A stretch of 64,000 nucleotides of DNA, taken from Roseiarcus sp963835955 (GTDB lineage Bacteria > Pseudomonadota > Alphaproteobacteria > Rhizobiales > Beijerinckiaceae). The notes beneath the pieces were generated by a model. It saw only the letters and a list, made by a program, of their open reading frames with translations. It ran no database searches and was not told where the DNA came from. Position 1 is the first letter of the stretch. Each line of letters opens with the position of its first letter. The DNA lies in contig CAWIHZ010000023.1 of NCBI GenBank assembly GCA_963835955.1, positions 62,001 through 126,000 on the forward strand. Direction: 5' to 3'. Below, one piece after another: positions 18,307-26,907 of the stretch. The translations under genes were made by a program, and so were the position numbers.

Positions 18307-19023
18307 ATGCCGAGACGTCCGGGCAGGTCGCGGCTCTCGCAGGAGGCGGTCGGCTTCCTGTTGGCGACTTACTTGCGCTTGGTTCAGCGCACCAATCGAT
18401 TCACGACCGATCCTGTCGACATTGACGCCGCGGTCAAGGACGAGACGCCGGTGATCGTCGCCATGTGGCATGGCCAGCATCTGATGATGTCCTTCGCCTG
18501 GCCGGACGCGATCGACCGCATGGCCGCGCTGGTCTCGCGCCACGAAGACGCCGGCGCGCAGGCCGCCGCCCTGGAGCGCCTCGGCGTGACGCCGGTGCGC
18601 GGATCAGGCGGCCCGGCCGACCGCGCCTACTACAAGGGCGGCGCGCCGGCCATGCGCGAACTCATCCGCCAACTCGATTCCGGGACCTCGGTCGCGCTGA
18701 CCGCCGATGTGCCCAAGCGCGCTCGCGTCGCCGGACCTGGGATCGTGACCCTGGCGCGGCTCTCGGGGCGCCCAATCGTCCCGACGGCGGTGGCGACGAG
18801 CCGGCGCATTCAGTTCAATACGTGGGATCGCGCGACGCTCGGTTTGCCGTTCGGCCGCGCGGCGGTGGTCGTCGGCGATCTTATCCGGGTCCCCCCCGAC
18901 GCTGACGATCAGGCGACCGAAGCCGCGAGGCTCGCGGTCCAGGACGGGCTCGACGAGGCGCACCGGAAAGCCTACGCCATGGTCGGCGCGTCCGATCCGG
19001 GCGCCCATCTGAGACAGGAATGA
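18307..19023 (+). CDS. DUF374 lysophospholipid acyltransferase-like protein
   Basis: A 238-aa protein of the DUF374 family, related to LPLAT acyltransferases. It has the VIVAMWHGQHLMM motif, RGSGGPADRAYYKGGAPAM, and a TADVPKRARVAGPGIVTLARLSG segment matching the family core. It probably acts at the inner membrane on a lipid A or core intermediate, inferred from its place directly before waaA. Its stop overlaps the waaA start as ATGA. Confidence 0.88.
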   Translation: MPRRPGRSRLSQEAVGFLLATYLRLVQRTNRFTTDPVDIDAAVKDETPVIVAMWHGQHLMMSFAWPDAIDRMAALVSRHEDAGAQAAALERLGVTPVRGSGGPADRAYYKGGAPAMRELIRQLDSGTSVALTADVPKRARVAGPGIVTLARLSGRPIVPTAVATSRRIQFNTWDRATLGLPFGRAAVVVGDLIRVPPDADDQATEAARLAVQDGLDEAHRKAYAMVGASDPGAHLRQE

Positions 19024-20303
19024 CGGCGCCCCTATCGCTCCACGCCTACCGGCTGGCGACCACGCTCGCGATGCCGCTGGTTGGCGTCTATCTGTCGTTT
19101 CGGGTCAGGCGCGGCAAGGAAGACCCGACGCGCCTCGGCGAGCGGCGGGGCCGCGCCGGCCTCTCGCGCCCGGCGGGGCGGCTTGTCTGGCTGCATGGCG
19201 CGAGCGTCGGAGAAGCCATTTCGCTGCTGCCCTTCGTCGAGCGCATCACCCGGTCGGGCATGAACGCGCTTGTGACGACCGGAACGGTGACGTCCGCCGC
19301 GCTGCTGGCGCAGCGTCTGCCGGCCGGGGCGCTGCATCAATATGCGCCGATCGACAATCCAGTCTATCTGCGCCGCTTTCTTGCCCATTGGCGGCCTGGC
19401 GCGGCGCTCTTCGCCGAATCCGAACTGTGGCCGAACACGATCATGGAGCTGAAGCGCGCAGGCCTGCCGCTGGCGATGATCAACGGCCGGATCAGTGAAC
19501 GATCGTTCAACCGCTGGCGCAGGGCGCCGCGCGTCATCGGCTCGCTGCTGTCGAATTTCGATCTTTGTCTGGCGCGCGGGGAGGAGGACCGCGAGCGGTT
19601 CGTCGCGCTCGGCGCGCCACGCGTTCTGGTCGCCGGCGACGTCAAATTCGATGCGCCGGCGCTGCCGGCCGACCGCCGGGAGCTGGCGGAATTGTCGGGT
19701 CTGACCTCGGGCCGGCAGATCTGGGTCGCAGCCTCGACGCACGAGGGCGAGGAACTGATTGCGGCCGAGGCGCAGAAGCGGCTGCGCCAGGTGTTTCCCG
19801 ATGCGCTGGCTCTCATCGCTCCCCGTCATCCCGAGCGCGGCGAGGCGATTCTGCGCCAGCTCGAAGGCCTGGGCATGGCTTGCGCCTTGCGCTCGCGCGG
19901 CGACCGGCCAGGGCGGGAAACCGCGGTCTATCTCATCGACACCATCGGCGAACTCGGGTTGTTCTATCGGCTTGCGGGCGTCGTGTTCCTGGGCAAGTCC
20001 TTCGCCGGCGCGGGCGGGCAAAATCCGATCGAGCCGGCGAGGCTCGCCTGCGCAATCCTGCACGGACCCCTGGTCGGAAATTTCTCCGACGCCTACGCGG
20101 CTCTCGACGAGGCCGGCGGCGCGCTCGAAATCGCGTATCCGGAAGATCTGGGGGATGCGCTGGTCGCCCTGTTCGCCAACGCGGCTCGCCTGCGCGCGAT
20201 CGCGCGCTCGGCCGGCGAGACGGTTGAGCGCCGGGCGGGCGCAGTCAACCGTTCGATGGCCGCGCTGGCGCCGCTTCTGGCGGCCGCCGGGGCGGCTCAG
20301 TGA
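19020..20303 (+). CDS. waaA: 3-deoxy-D-manno-octulosonic acid (Kdo) transferase
   Basis: A 427-aa GT30 glycosyltransferase that adds Kdo to lipid IVA. It has an N-terminal membrane-associated helix, the catalytic LVWLHGASVGEAISLLP motif, FAESELWPNTI, and the C-terminal domain with GKSFAGAGGQNPIEPA. Length is normal. It is translationally coupled to the flanking genes (ATGA upstream, GTGA downstream). Confidence 0.95.
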   Translation: MTAPLSLHAYRLATTLAMPLVGVYLSFRVRRGKEDPTRLGERRGRAGLSRPAGRLVWLHGASVGEAISLLPFVERITRSGMNALVTTGTVTSAALLAQRLPAGALHQYAPIDNPVYLRRFLAHWRPGAALFAESELWPNTIMELKRAGLPLAMINGRISERSFNRWRRAPRVIGSLLSNFDLCLARGEEDRERFVALGAPRVLVAGDVKFDAPALPADRRELAELSGLTSGRQIWVAASTHEGEELIAAEAQKRLRQVFPDALALIAPRHPERGEAILRQLEGLGMACALRSRGDRPGRETAVYLIDTIGELGLFYRLAGVVFLGKSFAGAGGQNPIEPARLACAILHGPLVGNFSDAYAALDEAGGALEIAYPEDLGDALVALFANAARLRAIARSAGETVERRAGAVNRSMAALAPLLAAAGAAQ

Positions 20304-21286
20304 GGGCGCCTGGCTTCTGGGCCGCCCGTAAGCCGACCCTGCTCGCGCGCGCGCTTCAGCCGATCGGCTCGCTCTACGGCAGGGCGGTCGCGCGGAGGAT
20401 GGCGGATCAGGGCGAGCGCGCTGGCGCGCCGGTGATCTGCGTCGGCAATTTGGTCGCCGGCGGCGCGGGAAAGACGCCGACGGCGATTGCGCTGGCGCGG
20501 ATGCTGATCGCCGATGGCAAACGCGTCGCCTTCCTGTCGCGCGGCTACGGCGGCGCAAGGCGCGCCGCGCCCGTGCGAGTCGATGCGAACGTCCATGATG
20601 CGGCCATCGTCGGCGATGAGCCGCTGCTGCTCGCCAGGGTCGCGCCGTGCTGGGTCGGGCCCGATCGGGTCAAGAGCGCCGAGGCGGCGGTCGAGGCGGG
20701 CGAGAACGCGCTCGTGCTCGACGACGGCCTGCAAAATCCCGCGCTCGCCAAAGACCTCGCCTTCGCCGTGATCGACGGCGAGATGCGCTTCGGCAACGGG
20801 CTCTGCGTTCCCGCAGGCCCGCTGCGCGCGCCGGTGGCGGCTCAGGCGCGCCATGTGCAGGCGCTCATCGTCATCGGCGGCGACGAGGAGGCGATCGCCT
20901 CGATCGCGGCCGAAGCGCCCGGAAAACCGCTGTTGCTCGCGACCCTCGAGCCGGACGCGCTGGCTTCGGCGCCGCTGATCGGGCGCGAGGTCGTCGCCTT
21001 CGCCGGCATCGCTCGGCCGGAGAAGTTCTACTCGACCCTGCGCCGAGTCGGCGCACAGATCGTCGCCGCCCATGACTTTCCCGACCACCATGCCTTTGCG
21101 CCGTCCGAGATCGAGGAACTGATCGAGGAGGCGGGGCGGCGCGGCGCGCTTTTGGCGACGACCGAAAAAGACCACGTCCGGCTTGCGGCCCCGCTCGCCC
21201 GCGCGGTTCTGACGCTTCCGGTGCGGCTGCGGTTCGAAGAGCCGGGGCTGGTGAAGGGGATGCTGCGCGCAATCCGCAACAGGTAA
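20300..21286 (+). CDS. lpxK: Tetraacyldisaccharide 4'-kinase
   Basis: A 328-aa kinase phosphorylating the 4' position of the lipid A disaccharide. It has the P-loop NLVAGGAGKTPTAIALA, then FLSRGYGG, the LDDGLQNPAL motif and ATTEKDHVRL near the C-terminus. The GTG start overlaps the waaA stop. With lpxA, lpxD, lpxI, lpxB and waaA this window covers most of the Raetz pathway; lpxC and the late acyltransferase genes are not here. Confidence 0.95.
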   Translation: MRAPGFWAARKPTLLARALQPIGSLYGRAVARRMADQGERAGAPVICVGNLVAGGAGKTPTAIALARMLIADGKRVAFLSRGYGGARRAAPVRVDANVHDAAIVGDEPLLLARVAPCWVGPDRVKSAEAAVEAGENALVLDDGLQNPALAKDLAFAVIDGEMRFGNGLCVPAGPLRAPVAAQARHVQALIVIGGDEEAIASIAAEAPGKPLLLATLEPDALASAPLIGREVVAFAGIARPEKFYSTLRRVGAQIVAAHDFPDHHAFAPSEIEELIEEAGRRGALLATTEKDHVRLAAPLARAVLTLPVRLRFEEPGLVKGMLRAIRNR

Positions 21287-21364
21287 CCGGAGCGCGCCGG
21301 GTCACGACATCCGACGCCTGGAGCGGAAGCAATCCGGCGGCGGCTCTGTATCTCGGCCCGGCGC

Positions 21365-22276
21365 TCAATGGCCGGCGAGCGGCGGCAGGCTCTTGAGATA
21401 GACGGCGATCGCCTCGCGATCGGATTGAGGCAACCGCGCCATGTTGCGCACCACGTCCGTCATCCCGTCGCCAAGGACGTCGCCCGAGGGGGTGAATCCG
21501 CTGGTGAGAGCCTCGACGATGTCGTCCTTCGTCCACTTGGCGATTTCGCTCCCCCTGAGGTTCGCAGACTTGCCCTTGCTTGCAGGCAATGGGGCGCCGG
21601 CGAGGCGCCGGCTCTCATCCATCTGCCCCAGCAGACCGCGCGGGGTATGACATTGGCCGCAATGGCCGGGTCCTTCGACCAGATAGCGGCCGCGATTCCA
21701 CTCAGCGCTGCGGGCGGGATCGGGACGAAGGCCGGCGTTGTCGAAAAAGAGGAGCTTCCACAGGCCGACGGCCCGCCGGATCGAAAAGGGAAACGGCAGG
21801 ACATTGGCCGGCGCCCGGCCGCGAATCGCGGGCAACGTGCGTAAGAAGTCGATCAGATCGGCGACGTCCTTCGGCGTCATCCGCTGATAGGACGTATAGG
21901 GGAAAGCCGGGTAAAGCTGCCGACCGTGCGGAGCGACGCCCGAGAGCAAAGCGTTGGCGATATCGACCGAACGCCAGCCGCCGATCCCGTCGACCGGATC
22001 GCTCGAAATATTGGGCGGATAGAACCTGCCGAACGGGGTCTTAAGCTCGAGCCCGCCGCCGAGCCGCAAGGGGTCGGTCTGGCCGGGAGACTTGTGGCAG
22101 GAATCGCAGCCGGCGGCGAAGAAAACAATTCGCCCCGCCGCGGCGTCGCCGGCCGGGGCGGCGGCGCGCCATTGCGCGGGCGTGTATCGCGGATTTGGCG
22201 CGGAGAGTATCCACGCCAGCACGGCGCTGCCGAGAGCGAAGACGGCGAGGATGAAGCCTATCCGCTTCATCTTCAC
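21365..22276 (-). CDS. Diheme c-type cytochrome
   Basis: About 303 aa with an N-terminal hydrophobic anchor or uncleaved signal (RIGFILAVFALGSAVLAWIL) and two heme c attachment sites, CDSCH and CGQCH, each in a cytochrome c class I-like domain. It is periplasmic and probably membrane tethered. Paired-domain cytochromes like this often accept electrons from alcohol/aldehyde or sulfur-compound dehydrogenases; no such dehydrogenase is adjacent. GTG 22276 is better placed for a GAGGA ribosome-binding site than ATG 22270. It follows the cytochrome c' gene by 15 bp on the same strand. Confidence 0.85.
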   Translation of the reverse strand: MKMKRIGFILAVFALGSAVLAWILSAPNPRYTPAQWRAAAPAGDAAAGRIVFFAAGCDSCHKSPGQTDPLRLGGGLELKTPFGRFYPPNISSDPVDGIGGWRSVDIANALLSGVAPHGRQLYPAFPYTSYQRMTPKDVADLIDFLRTLPAIRGRAPANVLPFPFSIRRAVGLWKLLFFDNAGLRPDPARSAEWNRGRYLVEGPGHCGQCHTPRGLLGQMDESRRLAGAPLPASKGKSANLRGSEIAKWTKDDIVEALTSGFTPSGDVLGDGMTDVVRNMARLPQSDREAIAVYLKSLPPLAGH

Positions 22277-22291
22277 GCCGTCGCGCCGTCC

Positions 22292-22729
22292 TCAACTGCT
22301 CTTGGCCTTGTAGAGTTCGTGACAGCCGCCGCAATTCTTGAAGATCGGGGGAACGGCTTTCTTGAAACTCGCCTCGTCGACGGTCTCGGCCTCGGCGGCG
22401 GCGACATCCTTGCTGAATTTGGCGAAGCGGGCGTTGAAGTCAGCCTTGTTTTCCCAGATCGCCGGCAGCGCCGCGGTGTGATCGCCGGTCTTGCTGTCGT
22501 CGGGAAACAGCGTTGGCGTCTTCGAAGCGCCGATGGCGAGAGTCTTCAACGCCGCTTGCGCGGCCGCCAAATCGAAGGGAACTTTGCCCTTCACCATATC
22601 GAACAGCTTCTTTGCGGCGAGCCCGTCGTTATGCATGAGGGCGCGCCGCTGCGCGATATCGTCGGTGGCGGCCCATACGGCGCTTGCGCCGAAAGCCATT
22701 GCGATGAGCAGTGTCGTCAAGCGCTTCAT
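22292..22729 (-). CDS. Cytochrome c' (c556-type)
   Basis: A 145-aa periplasmic protein with a signal peptide (MKRLTTLLIAMAFGASAVWA) and a single C-terminal heme site in KNCGGCHELYK, as in four-helix-bundle cytochromes c'/c556. ATG 22729 is chosen for its GGAGGG ribosome-binding site and because the signal peptide begins there. Roles in this family include electron transfer and binding of NO. Probably co-transcribed with the diheme cytochrome. Confidence 0.88.
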   Translation of the reverse strand: MKRLTTLLIAMAFGASAVWAATDDIAQRRALMHNDGLAAKKLFDMVKGKVPFDLAAAQAALKTLAIGASKTPTLFPDDSKTGDHTAALPAIWENKADFNARFAKFSKDVAAAEAETVDEASFKKAVPPIFKNCGGCHELYKAKSS

Positions 22730-23084
22730 GAGTCCCTCCTGCCGAATATCCCACACTCAAACACGGGCGCCCGGGCGTTTATTCTGTTGCCGCGCGAATT
22801 CGCGGCCACGTACAGGCGTCCTTCAAGCCTGCTGCGCCACCCTGGCTTTCATCCAACCACATGAGGGGACGCGCCGCAATGGAGGCCGTTGGCGCGCGCC
22901 TGCCGCTTCTTGCGTCTTACAGTCTCGAATTCAATCTTGGCGACCGGGCGGCGATTGGAGGCTGTCAGGCGGCGCGCCGCCCTTGAAAGGACGCAAATGC
23001 GAGGCTACGGTCCCGGCCGAATGAGCGAATGCGCGTTTCCGACGCCGCGCTCCGTCCCCGCCTCCTCGACAGCCTTCAGGCGAG
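22730..23084 (+). other. Intergenic region, no gene seen
   Basis: About 355 bp between the divergent cytochrome c' and formylglycine-generating enzyme genes. It must hold both promoters, but no clear -35/-10 pair stands out. It contains short GC palindromes, for example GGCGGCGCGCCGCC near 22970. Confidence 0.6.
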
Positions 23085-24065
23085 ATGATCGTGTCCGATA
23101 CGATGCAGAGCGAAGTTCAGTCCTGGCAAGCGCCGCGCGGCATGGCGCATATCCCCGGCGGCGTCTTTCGCATGGGATCGGACGCCCATTATCCGGAAGA
23201 GGGCCCGTCCCATCTCGTCAAGGTCGACGAATTCTGGATCGATGAGACCCCGGTCACCAATCGCGCGTTCGCCAGGTTCGTCAATGCGACCGGATACGTC
23301 ACCTTCGCCGAAATCGCGCCCGAGGCGAAGGACTATCCGGGCGCGCTGCCGCACATGCTGCGCGCCGGCTCGCTGATGTTCGACCCGCCCGCGCACGCGG
23401 TTGATCTGAGCGATTGGTCGCAGTGGTGGAAGTTCCAGTTCGGCGCCAACTGGAAGAAGCCCTACGGCCAGGGTTCGTCGATCAAGGGGCTCGACGATCA
23501 CCCGGTCGTCCACGTCGCCTATCGCGACGCCGAGGCCTATGCGGCCTGGGCGGGAAAGGCGCTGCCGACGGAAGCGGAATGGGAGTTCGCGGCGCGCGGC
23601 GGCCTGGCGGAGGCGGAATACGCCTGGGGGTCCGAGTTGACGCCCGGCGGCAAGCACATGGCCAACACCTGGCAGGGCGAGTTTCCGCACCAGAACGCCA
23701 AGGCCGACGGCTGGGCGCGGACGTCGCCCGTCGGCTCATTCCCGGCCAACGGCTACGGCCTCTACGACATGATCGGCAATGTCTGGGAGTGGACCTCGGA
23801 CTTCTGGTCCTCGCGTCATCCCGCCAATGCGGCCAGCCCCTGCTGCGCGCCGGTCAATCCCCGCGGCGGGCCGGAGGCCGACAGCTACGATCCCTGCCAG
23901 CCCGCCATCCGCATTCCGCGCAAGGTGCTGAAGGGCGGCTCGCATCTGTGCGCGCCCAACTACTGCCGCCGTTATCGCCCGGCCGCCCGCCACGCCGAGC
24001 CGATCGACACCTCGACCAGCCATGTCGGCTTCCGCTGCGTGGTGCGCCGGGGTTCGGCGTCTTGA
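23085..24065 (+). CDS. Formylglycine-generating enzyme
   Basis: A 326-aa FGE-sulfatase domain protein that oxidises the sulfatase active-site Cys to formylglycine. The fold markers IPGGVFRMGSD, PVTNRAFARFVNATG, LPTEAEWEFAARGG and NVWEWTSDFW are present. The two copper-binding catalytic cysteines are at residues 289 and 294 (HLCAPNYCRRYR), which distinguishes a true FGE from inactive relatives. No signal peptide is seen, so it is probably cytoplasmic. Its likely client, a CxAxR sulfatase, lies 1 kb downstream. The stop overlaps the TTG of the next frame. Confidence 0.92.
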   Translation: MIVSDTMQSEVQSWQAPRGMAHIPGGVFRMGSDAHYPEEGPSHLVKVDEFWIDETPVTNRAFARFVNATGYVTFAEIAPEAKDYPGALPHMLRAGSLMFDPPAHAVDLSDWSQWWKFQFGANWKKPYGQGSSIKGLDDHPVVHVAYRDAEAYAAWAGKALPTEAEWEFAARGGLAEAEYAWGSELTPGGKHMANTWQGEFPHQNAKADGWARTSPVGSFPANGYGLYDMIGNVWEWTSDFWSSRHPANAASPCCAPVNPRGGPEADSYDPCQPAIRIPRKVLKGGSHLCAPNYCRRYRPAARHAEPIDTSTSHVGFRCVVRRGSAS

Positions 24066-24557
24066 CCGGAACGCCTTCGAAGAGCGCGATCTTTCAGGCG
24101 CGTCTGGCGGTCGCGCTTCTCATCGGCCTGATCGTTCTCGGCGCTCTGGCGTACGGCTTTTCGGTCGAGAATCTGGATCGTCTTTGGAGAGACATTCTGG
24201 CGCGACCCGGCGGCCCGATGACCTTCCGTTTCATTCTGCAGCCGGCGATGGCCGTCATTGCGGCGTTGCGCGACGGAGTCAACGACGCGCGACTCGGGCG
24301 CACGCCCTATCTCTCGGCGATCGTACGCGGTCGAGGAACGCGGCGGGCGCCTGTGGGAGGGGATCATTTCGACCGCGAGAATATTGATCCTTGGCGTGGT
24401 TATGGACGTCATCTATCAGTTCAGCGTTCTGGGCACGTTGTACCCGGGCCAGGCGGCGGTGATCTCGGTGTTGCTGGCGTTTCTTCCCTATCTTCTGCTG
24501 CGCGGGCCGATCGAACGGGTCGCGCGTCACTGGACCGCTCGACCGGCGTCCGGTTGA
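24062..24557 (+). pseudogene. Frameshifted small membrane protein
   Basis: Two overlapping frames together encode about 164 aa. The first (from TTG 24062) gives a hydrophobic helix then a conserved-looking MTFRFILQPAMAVIAALRDG segment. The second continues as AVEERGGRLWEGIISTARI and a helical IYQFSVLGTLYPGQAAVI...LLRGP. Deleting one base near 24323 (ATC-G-TAC) joins them. The joined protein looks like a hypothetical membrane protein common in alphaproteobacteria. Either a real disrupting insertion or a sequence error. It is translationally linked to FGE by a TTGA overlap. Confidence 0.75.
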
Positions 24558-24579
24558 TCAATTCGAACTAGCGTGGACG

Positions 24580-25029
24580 ATGGCGACTCCCGATCTTAAG
24601 TTCGACGTCAACACCGAGCTTGCGGCGCGCCGGACCGGCATGTCGTTTCAGCGCACGCGCATGAGCGCCGATCGGACGCTGATGTCGGTCATCCGCACCT
24701 CGTTGTCGCTGATCAGCTTCGGCTTCACGATCTTTCAGGTGTTCCGGAAGATGCGGGAGCAAAGCGTCATCGGGAGTTCGTCGTCGGCGCGCCACTTCGG
24801 CCTTGCGCTGGTTTTGCTCGGCGTCGGCATGCTGATTCTCGGCATCGTCTACCACATCCAGTTCATGCTGGGCCTGCGCCACATGCGGGCGTCGATGAAG
24901 GAGGAAGGGCTCATCCACGGCGAAAGCGTCTTTCCAGTATCGCTGACGCTGGTGACGGCGACGGTTCTGCTCGTCATCGGCGTCGCCGCGATCGTCAGCA
25001 TGGTGTTTCAGGTTGGACCATTCAACTAA
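24580..25029 (+). CDS. DUF202 (YidH-family) membrane protein
   Basis: A 149-aa protein with the DUF202 signature: a charged N-terminus ending RTGMSFQRTRMSADRTLMSVIRT, where the RT.L...RT pattern precedes the first helix, then three hydrophobic segments (about 45-60, 73-95 and 122-145). Function unknown. It lies between the frameshifted membrane gene and the sulfatase on the same strand. Confidence 0.88.
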   Translation: MATPDLKFDVNTELAARRTGMSFQRTRMSADRTLMSVIRTSLSLISFGFTIFQVFRKMREQSVIGSSSSARHFGLALVLLGVGMLILGIVYHIQFMLGLRHMRASMKEEGLIHGESVFPVSLTLVTATVLLVIGVAAIVSMVFQVGPFN

Positions 25030-25138
25030 AGAGGAGGCGGCGACACACGCAGGATGATTGCATTCGCGACCCCGCGCGCTCGCCTTATTGCGGGGATCAT
25101 CGTCAACACTCAATTCTTTAAAGCCACAGGAGAAGGAA

Positions 25139-26626
25139 ATGCCCAAGACCGACAAGCCGAACATCCTCATCATATGGGGCGACGACATCGGCTATTGGAA
25201 CATCAGCCATTACAGCAAAGGCATGATGGGCTATCAGACCCCCAACATCGACCGGATCGCTCAAGAAGGGGCGACCTTCACCGATTGGTACGGCCAGCAG
25301 AGCTGCACCGCCGGCCGCGCGTGCTTCATCACCGGTCAGAACCCGATCCGCACCGGCCTGACCAAAGTCGGCATGCCGGGCGCCACGGTCGGATTGCACG
25401 CCGAAGACCCGACCATCGCCGAAATGCTGAAGCCGCTCGGCTACGCCACCGGCCAGTTCGGCAAGAACCATCTCGGCGACCGCGACGAATATCTGCCGAC
25501 CGTCCACGGGTTCGACGAATTTTTCGGCAATCTCTATCACCTCAACGCCGAGGAGGAGCCGGAACTGCCGGACTATCCCAAGGATCCGGCATTCAAGAAG
25601 AAGTTCGGGCCCCGCGGCGTGCTCCACTGCCTCGCTGACGGCAAGGGCGGGCAGAAGGTCGAGGACACCGGCCCCTTGACCAAGAAACGCATGGAAACCA
25701 TCGACGAGGAGATCACTGCCCGCGCCCTCGTCTGGATGGAGAAGCAGGCCAAGGCGAATCAGCCGTTCTTCCTCTGGTACAATTCGACCGCGATGCATTT
25801 CAGGACCCACCTCGCCGCCAAGAACCGCGGGAAGAGCGGTCAGGACGACTACAGCGACCGGATGGTCACGCACGACGAGCAGGTGGGCGAGCTCTTGAAG
25901 AAGCTCGACGAACTGGGCGTCGCCGACAACACCATCGTCATGTATTCGACCGACAACGGCCCCGAGAACGACACCTGGCCGGACGGCGCCAATACGCCGT
26001 TCCGTTCGCAGAAGAACACCAACTGGGAAGGCGCGTGGCGGGTTCCGACGTTCCTGCGCTGGCCGGGCAAGATCAAGGCTGGTTCCGTCTTCAACGGCAT
26101 CGGCTCGCACATCGACATGTTCCCGACGCTGCTCGCCGCCGCCGGCGATCCGGACGTGACCAAGAAGCTCCTCGATGGCTGCGCCGTCGGCGGCAAGACC
26201 TTCAAGGTCCACCTCGACGGCTTCAACGTCATCCCTTATGTGACTGGCGCAGCGAAGGAGAGCCCCAGAAACCACATCATGTATTTCAGCGACGACGGCG
26301 ATGTGATGGCGGTCAGGGTCGGCGACTATAAGTTCAACCTGGCGGTGCAACGCGCCAACAGAATGCAGGCCTGGGCGGAGCCGCTGGTCAAGCTGAGAGT
26401 CCCGCTGATCTACAACCTGCGCCGCGACCCGTTCGAGCGCGCTGATATCAACTCTAACACTTACTTCGATTGGATGGTTGACCACATCCCTCAGATGTAT
26501 CTGATGCAGGCTGTGGTCGCGGCGCAGATCGACAACTTCATCAAGTTCCCTCCTCGACAGAAGCCGGCGTCGTTCAACCTGGACGCGGTGTTGGCGATGG
26601 CGTCCACCCACGGCGGGAATGCCTGA
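25139..26626 (+). CDS. Arylsulfatase, formylglycine type
   Basis: A 495-aa type I sulfatase. Metal ligands appear in the N-terminal ILIIWGDDIGYWN segment, and the formylglycine site is Cys56 in SCTAGR (CxAxR), the FGE recognition sequence. Other family motifs are GKNHLGD and the YSTDNGPE metal site. AGGAGAAGGA precedes ATG 25139. No signal peptide is visible, so a cytoplasmic enzyme acting on imported sulfate esters is likely. The FGE encoded just upstream would mature it. Confidence 0.93.
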   Translation: MPKTDKPNILIIWGDDIGYWNISHYSKGMMGYQTPNIDRIAQEGATFTDWYGQQSCTAGRACFITGQNPIRTGLTKVGMPGATVGLHAEDPTIAEMLKPLGYATGQFGKNHLGDRDEYLPTVHGFDEFFGNLYHLNAEEEPELPDYPKDPAFKKKFGPRGVLHCLADGKGGQKVEDTGPLTKKRMETIDEEITARALVWMEKQAKANQPFFLWYNSTAMHFRTHLAAKNRGKSGQDDYSDRMVTHDEQVGELLKKLDELGVADNTIVMYSTDNGPENDTWPDGANTPFRSQKNTNWEGAWRVPTFLRWPGKIKAGSVFNGIGSHIDMFPTLLAAAGDPDVTKKLLDGCAVGGKTFKVHLDGFNVIPYVTGAAKESPRNHIMYFSDDGDVMAVRVGDYKFNLAVQRANRMQAWAEPLVKLRVPLIYNLRRDPFERADINSNTYFDWMVDHIPQMYLMQAVVAAQIDNFIKFPPRQKPASFNLDAVLAMASTHGGNA

Positions 26627-26731
26627 TTTCGGCGGTCTCCAGCGAGGATGGCCGCGAGCGACGCCCGGCGCCTTTGCCGGGCGGGGCGCGCGGCGCTATC
26701 CTGCTTGCAGCAAGTTTCGATCGATTCGAGC

Positions 26732-26862
26732 CGTCATTGCGAGGAGTGAAACGACGAAGCAATCCAGGGATCGAAGGGCATAGTCGGTCGAAAGAAGGAC
26801 GTTCATCCGAACGCCCTGCCGGCGGCAGCCTCTGGATTGCTTCGCTTCGCTCCCAATGACGC
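26732..26862 (+). repeat. REP-like imperfect inverted repeat
   Basis: Arms at about 26732-26770 (CGTCATTGCGAGGAGTGAAA...) and 26829-26862 (...TTCGCTTCGCTCCCAATGACG) are reverse complements with mismatches. The arm GTCATTGCGAGGAGCGAAGC...AAGCAATCCAG is a well-known intergenic repeat type in proteobacteria. It lies between the sulfatase and methyltransferase genes. A related copy is at 28576-28665. Confidence 0.85.
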
Positions 26863-26907
26863 GTTTCGACCTGATCGAAAAGCGCCCGGCATCCGAGGAG
26901 GGTCGGA

